The translations under genes were made by a program, and so were the position numbers. From the NCBI RefSeq assembly GCF_009601765.2, contig NZ_CP045700.1, positions 744,001 through 808,000 of the forward strand: DNA of 64,000 nucleotides. The letters are read 5' to 3'. The notes beneath the pieces were generated by a model, which saw only the letters and a list, made by a program, of their open reading frames with translations, made no database searches and was not told where the DNA came from. This DNA comes from Vibrio algicola. Its GTDB lineage: Bacteria > Pseudomonadota > Gammaproteobacteria > Enterobacterales > Vibrionaceae. Positions 49,469 through 58,662 of the stretch are shown one piece after another (within the stretch, counting starts at the first letter, position 1; each line of letters begins with the position of its first letter).

Positions 49469-51499
49469 ATGTTGCAATTTAACGCACAAGAAATGACGAA
49501 AATCAAAAGCAAAGCCTCAGCCGATATTATCCAGCAATTGATCGATGACAACCAAGTAGTATTATCATCCGACACCTTAGTGCCACCCGATGCCCGTGCG
49601 ACTTGGAATCTCTATTACTTTTGTCCAGATCACTCAGTACGATTAGATTGGCAACGGGATAAATCCACCGAACATTGCTGCCCTGTCGATGGCAAAGTTT
49701 TTACCGGCGAACCTTATGATGGTGCTTGGTGGCGTGGACTCAACGGCCTAAATGCCAAAGCCTGTAACGAATTAGGCCTATTGTGGCACTTAACTGGCGA
49801 AGACCATTACTTTGACAAAGTGCGCGAGATTTTACTCGGCTACGCTACATATTACCCTGATTATGAAGAACACGGCGGTATTCCTTATAACGGCCCGGGC
49901 AAAGCCAATGCACAAACCTTATGTGAGGCAAACTGCAATCTCGACTTTGCCCGTGGCTATGATTTTATTCGTGATGGATTAAATAGCGAAGACCGCACCT
50001 ACATTGAAACCCGCTTGTTATGCGAAGGCGCTGAGTTTTTAATGCAACATCGTAGTGATCAGTTACATAACCATGAAATGAAAATCAGCGCCACGGTCGG
50101 GATAATCGGACTCATCGTCAATAAACCCGACTATATTGAGTTCGCGCTAAATTCGAACTATGGCCTGATTTATCAACTTGAACACGGCGTCAATCAAGAC
50201 GGCTTATGGTTTGAGGGGTCTATTCATTATCATTACTATGCCTTACAAGCTTTGTTGGCGTTTGAGAAAATTGCGCATCACACCGCTTATTCAGTCAAGC
50301 TGCAACCAAATTACCATAAGATGTTAGCCTTCCCATTGCAGCTGATCAGCGCCACTGGTGATTTCCCTCGCTTAAATGATTGCATTGCGGGACAAGAAAA
50401 GCTAAACCACACCCATATATTTGAATTTGGTTACCAACAATTTAACGATCCACTCTTTGCCCAAGCACTGAGCACTATTTATCAAGATACGCCTCGAAAT
50501 AACATTGAAGCATTATTGTATGGTGTCGATCAATTACCAGCTTCAGAGCCTATCGCTTGTCATGCTATTCACGCCCCATTATCAGGATTGACCATATTGC
50601 ATAATGAAGCGAGCCAAAACATGATGTTACTCAAACATAGTCCTTATGGTGGCGAACACGATCACTATGACCGTTTAGGAGTTATCCTATGTCGCCAAGG
50701 AAAGGAGATCATTCCCGATCTTGGAACTACGGGTTATGGCGCAGAAATGCATTATGGTTATTATAAAAATACCGTTACTCATAACACGTTAGCCATGAAT
50801 CAAAAAAACCAACCACCCGCGAACCCAACCACCGTAAACTTCAAAAAAACGGACAGTTTCACTTATATCAGTACCCAAGTTGATTGGTCACAATCCATTC
50901 AAGAACTGGATAGCCATACTATTGTTCAGTGGGATGATGAGGCTTATAAAGCAGTCACTTTCCGCCGCAGTATTTTATGGTTAACCGCTGAAGATTCGCT
51001 CAATAACGTGGCGATTGAAATCAATCAGATCAGCAATCCACACCAACAACAGCTAGATTTAAGTTGGCATATTCGTGGCTACCTTGACCCGACCCAGCAA
51101 GAAGCAGAATTCAAACCTGTCACCACGCCATTTGACGGCCCATTACAGCGCATGACCGACTGTCATGTTCATCAACTCACTCAAGTAACGCCATACCGCT
51201 TTACGATCGCAGAGCAAGCCGATTTCAATATGCATCTTTTTTCCCAGCAAGAATGTGAAGTGCTAACTGGGCAAGCGCCGGATAACCCAGCGACAAGTGA
51301 TCTAAGTTACTTAATGCTCAGAAGTCAAAGCCCACTCTTTAATGCAGTTGCGGTACATGATCTAAGTACCTGCGTACCGTTGCAGAATGTAGCCATATCA
51401 TGGGAGAAGGATAAGTTGCATATTGAACTTACCCGCAATGAGATTAAGGCAACTTTCTGTATCGACATTGCAAAAGATGAAGTGATAAAGAACATCTAA
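49469..51499 (+). CDS. Heparinase II/III-family exolyase (PL15-like), cytoplasmic
   Basis: 676 residues with no signal peptide. The alpha-barrel half contains a cysteine pair region (YYFCPDHS and EHCCPVDGKVFTGEPYDGAWW, 49-88), then LHNHEMKISATVG (Asn201, His202) and GSIHYHYYALQAL (250-262). The beta-sandwich half has GGEHDHYDRLG (394-404) and TVTHNTL (435-441). These match heparinase II/III lyases such as PL15 oligo-alginate lyases. It should release unsaturated monomers from imported oligouronides. Substrate not fixed by sequence; alginate, glucuronan or related oligomers. Confidence 0.82.
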   Translation: MLQFNAQEMTKIKSKASADIIQQLIDDNQVVLSSDTLVPPDARATWNLYYFCPDHSVRLDWQRDKSTEHCCPVDGKVFTGEPYDGAWWRGLNGLNAKACNELGLLWHLTGEDHYFDKVREILLGYATYYPDYEEHGGIPYNGPGKANAQTLCEANCNLDFARGYDFIRDGLNSEDRTYIETRLLCEGAEFLMQHRSDQLHNHEMKISATVGIIGLIVNKPDYIEFALNSNYGLIYQLEHGVNQDGLWFEGSIHYHYYALQALLAFEKIAHHTAYSVKLQPNYHKMLAFPLQLISATGDFPRLNDCIAGQEKLNHTHIFEFGYQQFNDPLFAQALSTIYQDTPRNNIEALLYGVDQLPASEPIACHAIHAPLSGLTILHNEASQNMMLLKHSPYGGEHDHYDRLGVILCRQGKEIIPDLGTTGYGAEMHYGYYKNTVTHNTLAMNQKNQPPANPTTVNFKKTDSFTYISTQVDWSQSIQELDSHTIVQWDDEAYKAVTFRRSILWLTAEDSLNNVAIEINQISNPHQQQLDLSWHIRGYLDPTQQEAEFKPVTTPFDGPLQRMTDCHVHQLTQVTPYRFTIAEQADFNMHLFSQQECEVLTGQAPDNPATSDLSYLMLRSQSPLFNAVAVHDLSTCVPLQNVAISWEKDKLHIELTRNEIKATFCIDIAKDEVIKNI

Positions 51500-51531
51500 A
51501 ATCAGCGTATAAAGCACACTGGTTCCCTTTG

Positions 51532-51559
51532 AAGACTTATTTTTAAAATAGGTCTTTTT
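51532..51559 (+). terminator. Terminator after PL15-like lyase gene
   Basis: A 12-bp stem with one wobble pair and a short loop, followed by five T, 33 bp after the stop codon. Confidence 0.8.
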
Positions 51560-51885
51560 AATTCATTCTCAGTTAGGGTGAAAAGAAGCTAGCACTACCG
51601 AACAGCAATCAACATTTGCTAAAAACCTACACATCATTGCCGAGTAGATAATCGCAGCGATGAATTATTTGTCTCTACATCTAATCCCCTAAAATTAAGA
51701 TCTCGCACCAAATCATTACATTTATGCGCCTTTTATTTCGAGGAGCAGAAGATAGATGGAAAGTAACAATCTATCCCAACAAAAAAAAGCGATTAAGATC
51801 ACAAAAAAAGACAACGCAAACTAAATGAACCGACGTTTTGATTACGATCACATACCTGTTTCATTATTATCGCTAGTATTAATAA

Positions 51886-51904
51886 AAATTAAAACAACGT
51901 TTTA
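51886..51904. promoter_or_regulatory. KdgR-like operator before the first symporter gene
   Basis: AAATTAAAACAACGTTTTA contains the perfect palindrome TAAAAC-AAC-GTTTTA. Only 10 bp separate it from the start codon, so a bound repressor would overlap the leader and ribosome site. Confidence 0.65.
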
Positions 51905-51914
51905 GGAATAAATT

Positions 51915-53681
51915 ATGAACTACGATTACCTTGTAATAGGCGGATACTTCTGCTTAATGATCTTTATCTCACTGATCTTTAAGAAAATGGCAAGTAAGAG
52001 CACCAGTGACTACTTCCGCGGGGGCGGTAAAATGTTATGGTGGATGGTTGGTGCAACAGCCTTTATGACGCAATTTTCAGCATGGACGTTTACTGGTGCT
52101 GCAGGTAAAGCTTTCAGTGATGGCTTTGCTGTTGTTGGCGTCTTCATCGGGAACATACTGGCCTATTTTGTTGCCTATCTTTACTTTGCACGTCGTTTTC
52201 GCCAAATGCGCGTAGATACGCCAACGGAGGCGATTCGTCGTCGCTTTGATGCTAACAGTGAACAGTTTTTCACTTGGATTATCATCCCATTAAGTATTAT
52301 CACAGGTGGGGTATGGCTAAATGGTTTAAGCATCTTTGCTTCTGCTGTTTTTAATGCCGATATCATTACTACAATTTGGATCACTGGCCTAGCAGTACTG
52401 ATTATTTCCTTGCTCAGTGGCGCCTGGGGTGTTGTTGCCTCTGACTTCATTCAAACATTGGTTATTGCCATCGTATCGGTTGCTTGTGCTATTGTGGCAT
52501 TGATTGCCGTTGGCGGCCCTACCGAAATCGTAACCAAGTTCCCATCAGGATTTTTTATTGGTCCTGATATGAATTACCCACTTTTAATTGTCTGCTCATT
52601 CTTATTCTTTATCGTTAAACAATTACAAAGCATTAATAACATGCAAGATGCTTACCGTTTTTTAAACGCGAAAGATTCTAAAAATGCCAACAAAGCAGCA
52701 CTGATGGCCGGCTTTATGATGTTGATCGGCACAATCATTTGGTTTATTCCACCGTGGGCATCGGCAATTCTATACCCAGATGCAGCCGCTCAATACCCAG
52801 AACTTGGTGCAAAAGCACGCGATGCGGTTTATTTAGTCTTTGCGCGAGAAGCAATGCCTATAGGTACAGTAGGCTTGCTGATGGCTGGTCTATTTGCAGC
52901 CACAATGTCTTCAATGGATTCTGCCCTTAACCGTAACTCAGGTATTTTTGTTCGTAGCTTCTACGCCACGATCATTCGTAAAGGTAAAGCGTCGGACAAA
53001 GAACAATTACGCGCAGGACAAATCACCTGTGTGGTAAACGGGCTGCTCGTTATTTTGATGGCGCAATTCTTTACTTCACTAAAAGAACTCAGCTTATTTG
53101 ACCTTATGATGCAGGTGTCTACCCTACTTCAAGGGCCAATCCTAGTTCCTCTTTGTTTTGGTATTTTCATTCGTAAAACACCAAGTTGGGCACCTTGGGC
53201 GACCGTATTGTTTGGTGCCTTTGTCTCTTACCTTGTTCTTAATGTATTTACACCACAGGTTGTCGGTTCTTGGTTTGGGTTAGAAAACCTAACGGGCCGT
53301 GAAATCTCTGAGTTCCGTACCACGATCACTATTGTGGCGCACTTGGTTCTTACTGCTGGTTTCTTCTGTGCTACCACCTTGTTCTACAAAGAAGAGAAGA
53401 ACACCAACCTAGAAGTTCAAGAGGCATTCTTTAAAGATATAGAAACAGAATGCGTAGCGGCAGAAGGACAAGATATTGTTGATAGCATGCAGCGCCACAA
53501 ATTAGGTACGCTGGTTATGTATATGGGTTACGGATTAACCGCAATGGTCTTAATTCCAAATCCAATGTGGGGGCGACTATTATTCTTAGCTTGTGCCGCA
53601 ACAATTCTTCTCTTTGGCTATTTACTAAAAAGAAGTGCTCGAATAGATGAAACCAATAACTTAAGTAAAGCATCTAACTAA
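51915..53681 (+). CDS. SSS-family sodium/uronate symporter
   Basis: 588 residues, about 14 membrane segments. SSS features are DYFRGGGKMLWWMVGATAFMTQFSAW (split over residues 33-58), GGVWLNGLSIFASAVF, NNMQDAYRFLNAKDSKNANKAA and SSMDSALNRNSGIFVRSF. It resembles symporters of alginate and oligogalacturonide loci and the paralogue at 60717. Likely cargo: unsaturated uronate or short oligouronides. The C-terminal extension (~480-588) holds two more membrane segments. Confidence 0.9.
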   Translation: MNYDYLVIGGYFCLMIFISLIFKKMASKSTSDYFRGGGKMLWWMVGATAFMTQFSAWTFTGAAGKAFSDGFAVVGVFIGNILAYFVAYLYFARRFRQMRVDTPTEAIRRRFDANSEQFFTWIIIPLSIITGGVWLNGLSIFASAVFNADIITTIWITGLAVLIISLLSGAWGVVASDFIQTLVIAIVSVACAIVALIAVGGPTEIVTKFPSGFFIGPDMNYPLLIVCSFLFFIVKQLQSINNMQDAYRFLNAKDSKNANKAALMAGFMMLIGTIIWFIPPWASAILYPDAAAQYPELGAKARDAVYLVFAREAMPIGTVGLLMAGLFAATMSSMDSALNRNSGIFVRSFYATIIRKGKASDKEQLRAGQITCVVNGLLVILMAQFFTSLKELSLFDLMMQVSTLLQGPILVPLCFGIFIRKTPSWAPWATVLFGAFVSYLVLNVFTPQVVGSWFGLENLTGREISEFRTTITIVAHLVLTAGFFCATTLFYKEEKNTNLEVQEAFFKDIETECVAAEGQDIVDSMQRHKLGTLVMYMGYGLTAMVLIPNPMWGRLLFLACAATILLFGYLLKRSARIDETNNLSKASN

Positions 53682-54064
53682 TCAATAGATCGCAACGGGA
53701 AGTGGCCAAGAAACCTTGGCCACTATTTCAATTTACCTAACCTCTACCTTATCTTGGTTACATCTTATTCTGCCATTACCTTAAAATCCTACAACCTGGC
53801 ACCATACAAAAAATCAACAAAATAGACACAAATATAAACATTGTTATTTAGGTCACACATTATGTAACAAATCATTTCCATCTGCACTATTGACATATAA
53901 TATTACAAATAAGATTTGTGCCTAAAGCCATCGTTATTATTAATAACTTCCGCTTTTCACCATTCTTAATGCTCAATATAATCGCTACAAAATAAAGAAT
54001 TCGGTTTAAGTGATCATCATAGATTATAGAACCGTGCATTAATTTTTATTTATACGAGTTTATT
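53682..54064. other. Intergenic region symporter / kdgM1
   Basis: A terminator at 53701-53724 is followed by about 340 bp of AT-rich leader to kdgM1. I see no gene and no clear KdgR-like dyad; a long untranslated leader is possible. RTCACACATTATGTAAC around 53852 is a weak CRP-like half site. Confidence 0.5.
53701..53724 (+). terminator. Terminator after the first symporter gene
   Basis: AGTGGCCAAG and CTTGGCCACT form a perfect 10-bp stem with the loop AAAC, 20 bp after the stop codon. A T-poor tail (ATTTCAATTT) follows. Confidence 0.85.
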
Positions 54065-54763
54065 ATGAAAAAAATACTAACATTATCTCTATTTGCAATC
54101 GCTGTTACTTCAACATCTGCTTTCGCAGCTTCTATAGATTTTCGTCATGAATATAAGCATGATACTGAGGCCAATAATAACCGAGTGAAAATTTCCGGCA
54201 GCACTGGTGGTAATTTTTATAGTGTTGAAATGAAATTTAATGGCTCAGATGGTTACTGGTTTAATAATATGGAGCGTGGTGATTCCGAATTTGAATATGG
54301 TTATAAGTTCACATTAAATGATAATTGGGCAATCCAACCAAGTATGCCAATTACGATGGGCGATCACAAAACCACATATAAACCTCAAGTTCGCGTCTAT
54401 TATAATTTCGATTCAGGAATCACAACGAAACTACGTTACCGCTACGGTATTGTCGATTACACCAGCGATATAGAGAATGCAGGTAAGGATAATTATGAAT
54501 ACGGTCAGTTAACCGGTAATATTACCTATACTTGGAAGGATGCTTGGAACTTTGATTTTGAAGCAAATTATTATCAAAATTACGATAAAGATGTACTGCT
54601 ATTCGACAATGATAATACCAACTATGAACTTAACTTAAAGATTGGCTATAAAATTGGAGAAACCAATTGGCGTCCATACGCTGAGTTTGGTAGTGTTGCT
54701 GTCGATAAATATACTAGCGATCGTCAATTACGTAGTCGTATTGGTGTCACTTACAGTTTCTAA
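54065..54763 (+). CDS. kdgM: KdgM-family oligouronide porin 1
   Basis: 232 residues with a signal peptide (TSAFAA-S). The mature protein is an alternating-strand 12-stranded barrel that starts IDFRHEYKHDTEANNNRVK and ends LRSRIGVTYSF with a terminal Phe for outer membrane insertion, as in KdgM. The strand VYYNFDSGITTKLRYRYGIV is conserved. It lets acidic oligosaccharides across the outer membrane. A second copy follows. Confidence 0.9.
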   Translation: MKKILTLSLFAIAVTSTSAFAASIDFRHEYKHDTEANNNRVKISGSTGGNFYSVEMKFNGSDGYWFNNMERGDSEFEYGYKFTLNDNWAIQPSMPITMGDHKTTYKPQVRVYYNFDSGITTKLRYRYGIVDYTSDIENAGKDNYEYGQLTGNITYTWKDAWNFDFEANYYQNYDKDVLLFDNDNTNYELNLKIGYKIGETNWRPYAEFGSVAVDKYTSDRQLRSRIGVTYSF

Positions 54764-54839
54764 TAGTGTAAGCTGGTTAGTTACCTGATTTGGATGAAGA
54801 AGAAACTACTTAGATATAAATACACCTCCTCATTAAAAT

Positions 54840-54876
54840 AAAGTCCACTAGTGATTCAAGATCATTTGTGGACTTT
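54840..54876 (+). terminator. Terminator after kdgM1
   Basis: AAAGTCCAC and GTGGACTTT form a 9-bp stem enclosing a smaller TGAT-caag-ATCA hairpin, followed by AATT. It separates the two porin genes, which therefore have separate promoters. Confidence 0.8.
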
Positions 54877-54928
54877 AATTAAATTCCAACAACATTAACA
54901 AGATCAAGTTCAAACAATAAGAGCAAAT

Positions 54929-54947
54929 AAATTAAAATAACGTTTCA
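54929..54947. promoter_or_regulatory. KdgR-like operator before kdgM2
   Basis: AAATTAAAATAACGTTTCA, with the palindrome TAAAAT-AAC-GTTTCA, is the third member of the family that includes 44612-44630 and 51886-51904. It is 90 bp before the chosen kdgM2 start. Confidence 0.65.
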
Positions 54948-55036
54948 CTTATCACAATAAATAACCTTTCCACTTCAAATTATAGCTAAAACCTTTAGTA
55001 TTAATAATGTTAAAACATAATAATAAAGGACTAATA

Positions 55037-55759
55037 ATGAAAAAAGTTATAACACTATCACTACTCACAATGCTAATGGCATCGGCAACAGCATCAGCAA
55101 CTTCTATCAATTTACGCCATGAATTCATCCCTGAAAAAGATGATTTAAACTCTCGTCACCGCGACCGTATGACGATTGCACATACCTTTAATAATGGTAT
55201 TGGCATAAGTGGGGAATTAAAATGGGGCTATGCCGAAGATGACCTTGACCTAAGCCAACTAAGAAGCGTAGGACAAGAAGCTATTATCAGTTACAACTAC
55301 AAACTAACCAAGTCGCTAACAATACAACCTGCTTACGGCTTAGATGCTGGAGATACCTCTGTTACTCATAAATTAAATTTAAAAGGTACACAAAAATTAA
55401 CCGATAATTGGAAAATAGCAGCACGCTACCGATATGGTTATAAGAATGTCTCTTTAGCCCACACCGACAATAGCCACTACCATCAAATCAATTTAACCAG
55501 TGGTTACAAAGTTGGCGATTTTGGCTTAGGTATCGATTTTGAATTTAAACTTGAACAAGAAAAAAGCACAGGTTACAAAGGTCATAATGACTATCTAAAT
55601 TTGGTTAATTTCACAGCAGATTATCAAGGGTTTGAAAGTGGTTGGATCCCATTTATCGAACTTGGAATGGTCGCGCAGAATACAGATAAAGATACCCCCG
55701 CACCAGGCAAGGATGAATACGTAGCTCGTTACCGCGTGGGTATGAAGTACAATTTCTAA
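55037..55759 (+). CDS. kdgM: KdgM-family oligouronide porin 2
   Basis: 240 residues from the ATG at 55037 (AAGGAC upstream; the upstream in-frame ATG lacks a ribosome site). It has the signal peptide ATASAT-S, a mature start INLRHEFIPEKDDLNSRHRD, strand WKIAARYRYGYKNVSLA, and the terminal motif YRVGMKYNF. It is a paralogue of kdgM1 with clear differences in loops, so the two may prefer different oligouronides. Confidence 0.9.
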   Translation: MKKVITLSLLTMLMASATASATSINLRHEFIPEKDDLNSRHRDRMTIAHTFNNGIGISGELKWGYAEDDLDLSQLRSVGQEAIISYNYKLTKSLTIQPAYGLDAGDTSVTHKLNLKGTQKLTDNWKIAARYRYGYKNVSLAHTDNSHYHQINLTSGYKVGDFGLGIDFEFKLEQEKSTGYKGHNDYLNLVNFTADYQGFESGWIPFIELGMVAQNTDKDTPAPGKDEYVARYRVGMKYNF

Positions 55760-55792
55760 TTTTACATTTAAGCAATTCCCCCATTTAAATTA

Positions 55793-55865
55793 GAAAAAAA
55801 GTCACATTATCACCTTGATCACTTGGAAAAATGATCATTAAGCAAAGAGATAAGGTGGCTTTTTG
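55793..55865. terminator. Probable bidirectional terminator between kdgM2 and the DUF294 gene
   Basis: AAAAAGTCAC pairs with GTGGCTTTTT (one wobble) around a long loop that holds GATCA-TGATC. It lies between two converging genes, with A and T runs outside. The long loop lowers confidence. Confidence 0.55.
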
Positions 55866-55938
55866 TATCCAGTCGATGAGGCTGTAGTTGATCCTATGTA
55901 ATACGAATCGAAGTCACTGGTAAGTGACTTCAATACCT

Positions 55939-57810
55939 TTAATGCGCTAATGCACCGAAGCGAATTTTAGCGCCATCTTGCATATCGGCAATAATTCTAA
56001 ATGCATCTTTTAGGTGTTGACGTTCAAAGCTACCAAAGTTATTTGGGTCAATATAATTATTCGGTATGCCGCCCTTTCTTAACACTTCCAATTGATGGCT
56101 GTAACGGAATTGTGCAATAAAATGATACGCACCAATAATATTTTTATACGAATCTTCACTTAAAACCCCCGCTTCATTGGCCGCTTTAAAGCGTGCTTCA
56201 GTACCAGAAGAATCACATTCTACCGATAAACCATAAATACGCGCTAAATCAATAATTAAGTTAATCGCGTATTTTTTGATATTCAGCACTTTGGTTTGGT
56301 CGCCATTCTTTTCTAGCACTAGGCTGTTAAAAATACCAAGCGGTGGATTGGTGTTCACCGCATCGCGCACTAAAGCCGGTAAGAAGCTTTGATTCTCTTT
56401 TATATTACGGTGTAAGTCGGCACGTAGAATATCGGTAAACTCAGCATTGCCATAAATCGAGCGGATCTCCAAAAATACGCTTAAATTGAGTAAGCAATCG
56501 TATTCAGGATTGGCCACCCATTTTTTATAATATTCTTTCCAAATTTTGATCGGTTGACACCACTTTGGTGTGGCGGCCATAAATTTACCGGTACACAGTG
56601 GATAACCACAGCGATCCAGACCATTGGACACATAACTGCCTAAATGACGGAAGTAGATCTTGTCACTATTGGTGGCATCATCCGATAAGATCAGAGCGGT
56701 ATCTTGATCGGAAGTGATGTTTAATTCGTTACGTGCATGCGAGCCGGCGCTGATCCAATTGTAATCACAAGGCGGCGAACCTAATTTATCAATCGCAATT
56801 TGAATTAAGCGACGAGTATAGGCATCCATGATCATTGACATCACTTTACCGATGGTTTCCGAGGCGACTTTTCCTTCCACTAAAGCTTCAAAAATAGCTT
56901 GTCTTTCAGAGGTTAATGGCGATAACTCAGCGATACTATTGCAGTACTTTATTTTCTCTATCAAAAATATCGCTTGCATACGGTGATTCTGAATAAGATG
57001 TGAAGTAGTTAATAACCCTACCACTTTATTATCTTTAATCACGGGAATATTGCGAATATTATGCTGCATCATCATGGATACAGCCTCAAGCACTAAGGCA
57101 TCGGGGCTTATTACAAAAGGATTTGGCGTCATCACCGTTGAAATAGGATCGGTTAACGGCGCTTCATGAGCGATGACTCGTTTGGTCATATCTCGGTCGG
57201 TAATTAAACCGACAATTTTGCCATTTTCACAAATCACCGCGCACGATGAACGCAATACTACCCGCATTTCATGGGCGACTTGCTTAATGGTCATATCCGA
57301 GGTGACGACCGCGATATGCTTACTGCAAACATCACCAACGCTTTTTATAAACAAGCCTTTCTCTTTATCCGACCACACGACATCGTGCGCGGTTTGTAAA
57401 CGAACTTGGGCTTTTGAGGCAAAATATTGTTGATAATCAGGCTGTTTTTCAAACAAACGGATCAACGCAGAATGTGGGATCAAATACAACAGTGAGTTTT
57501 CTAAGGCGGTGACGATATAGCGACTTTCATCTTCCATCGCATCGCTTAAAAACGTATAGCCAAACAAATCATCACTTCCTAAACGAGAACGTAATTGACC
57601 GTCGAGTTTACGTTGCTCTACCGAACCACTGCGGATCACATATAAGTATTTATCTTCAGTATTTTTATTAGGATCAATCACTTCACCACTACTGAGATAA
57701 GTGATTTGAACCACTGTCGACAGTTCTTCCACCACCTCGACAGGGAGATTATTGAACGGATCGATCTGGGACAAATACTGAACAATATTAGTAAGTAGAG
57801 ACTCACCCAT
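55939..57810 (-). CDS. cNMP-binding / CBS / DUF294 nucleotidyltransferase-like signalling protein
   Basis: 623 residues from the ATG at 57810 (GAGG upstream). An N-terminal cyclic-nucleotide-binding fold (~10-130) is followed by tandem CBS domains (~160-275: VGLITDRDMTKRVI and VGLLTTSHLIQNH). A DUF294 nucleotidyltransferase domain has GSHARNELNITSDQD (356-370, two Asp), and a substrate-binding C-terminal domain runs ~460-620. Related proteins in Vibrio usually sit near exonuclease/acetate genes and are thought to be regulators. Here it lies inside a uronate locus. Whether it acts on this pathway is unknown. Confidence 0.85.
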   Translation of the reverse strand: MGESLLTNIVQYLSQIDPFNNLPVEVVEELSTVVQITYLSSGEVIDPNKNTEDKYLYVIRSGSVEQRKLDGQLRSRLGSDDLFGYTFLSDAMEDESRYIVTALENSLLYLIPHSALIRLFEKQPDYQQYFASKAQVRLQTAHDVVWSDKEKGLFIKSVGDVCSKHIAVVTSDMTIKQVAHEMRVVLRSSCAVICENGKIVGLITDRDMTKRVIAHEAPLTDPISTVMTPNPFVISPDALVLEAVSMMMQHNIRNIPVIKDNKVVGLLTTSHLIQNHRMQAIFLIEKIKYCNSIAELSPLTSERQAIFEALVEGKVASETIGKVMSMIMDAYTRRLIQIAIDKLGSPPCDYNWISAGSHARNELNITSDQDTALILSDDATNSDKIYFRHLGSYVSNGLDRCGYPLCTGKFMAATPKWCQPIKIWKEYYKKWVANPEYDCLLNLSVFLEIRSIYGNAEFTDILRADLHRNIKENQSFLPALVRDAVNTNPPLGIFNSLVLEKNGDQTKVLNIKKYAINLIIDLARIYGLSVECDSSGTEARFKAANEAGVLSEDSYKNIIGAYHFIAQFRYSHQLEVLRKGGIPNNYIDPNNFGSFERQHLKDAFRIIADMQDGAKIRFGALAH

Positions 57811-57866
57811 AAACACCTCAAAAGTATTATTATAAGATTATTTACTTAGTATGAATAATAAAGACA

Positions 57867-57893
57867 AAAAAGCAGCCCATTAAGCTGCTTTTT
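57867..57893 (-). terminator. Terminator after the FadR-type regulator 57943-58662
   Basis: AAAAAGCAGC and GCTGCTTTTT form a 10-bp stem with loop CCATTAA and T-runs on both strands, 50 bp after the regulator stop. Confidence 0.9.
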
Positions 57894-57942
57894 GTGACTC
57901 AATATCGCGAATTATTGAAAACTTTCAACAAAAAGTGATCTC

Positions 57943-58662
57943 TTACACTTCATCAGGTAGACGGTGTTTTGATGCTTGTAAGTGACTGGCCGATACTGCG
58001 CGTGCTTTGTCAGCATTACCTGCCATGATCGCTTCATAAATATCGCGGTGTTCTTGTAGACACAATGCTCCATGTTCTGATGAATGCACAATAAAGTTTT
58101 TGTACATGCTACACAGTATATTACCGAACGGCAGGTAGAAATCATTACCCGTCGAATTGAAAATCAGGTTATGGAATCGCATGTCGATATCGGTCCAAGC
58201 ATCTTGAATAAAGACTTCTGCTTGTGAAACATCACACATTTTCTGGAAGGTTTCTGACAATTCAATACGCTGTTCTGCAGTGGCATGAATGGCTGCCAGT
58301 GCGCAAGCTTCTGGTTCTATCGCACGGCGTAAACCTAAAAACTGATGGAAGAAAGTATCGTTATCAACCAAACCATCCATCCATTCGATAAGTTGAGGAT
58401 CTAAGAAGTTCCAACTTGCACGATCTTTGACTCGAGTACCGATTTTAGGGCGCGACTCTAATAAACATTTTGATGTCAGCAACTTCACCGCTTCACGTAA
58501 TGCAGTACGACTGACACCAAATTGTTCACACAACGCCATCTCACCAGGAATGATCGAACCTTGGGGTAATTTACCCGATAAAATGCCTCTGGCTATTTCT
58601 CGTGCAACTTGTACGTGTAGGCTACGTTTAGAGCCAGAAATCGAGTTAAATTCATTGGACAT
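57943..58662 (-). CDS. FadR/GntR-family regulator 1
   Basis: 239 residues. The winged helix reads ILSGKLPQGSIIPGEMALCEQFGVSRTALREAVKLLTSKCLLESRPKIGTRV (~28-80). The FCD domain has FLGLRRAIEPEACALAAIHA and WTDIDMRFHNLIFNSTGNDFYLPF, with Asp/His metal ligands. It is clearly related to the divergent regulator at 59177 (ALRES/AIKLLSSK..., same SWNFLDPQLIEWM block). It probably senses a uronate or KDG-type ligand and controls the neighbouring alginate genes. Confidence 0.88.
   Translation of the reverse strand: MSNEFNSISGSKRSLHVQVAREIARGILSGKLPQGSIIPGEMALCEQFGVSRTALREAVKLLTSKCLLESRPKIGTRVKDRASWNFLDPQLIEWMDGLVDNDTFFHQFLGLRRAIEPEACALAAIHATAEQRIELSETFQKMCDVSQAEVFIQDAWTDIDMRFHNLIFNSTGNDFYLPFGNILCSMYKNFIVHSSEHGALCLQEHRDIYEAIMAGNADKARAVSASHLQASKHRLPDEV

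Larger units (their letters stand above)
51500..51914. other. Intergenic region before symporter gene
   Basis: A terminator at 51532-51559 (AAGACTTATTTT pairing with AAAATAGGTCTT, then T) closes the lyase transcript. A 22-codon frame at 51756-51824 (MESNNLSQQKKAIKITKKDN...) has a good GAGGAG site and could be a leader peptide, but this is weak. The KdgR-like operator AAATTAAAACAACGTTTTA (51886-51904) lies immediately before the symporter start. Confidence 0.55.
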
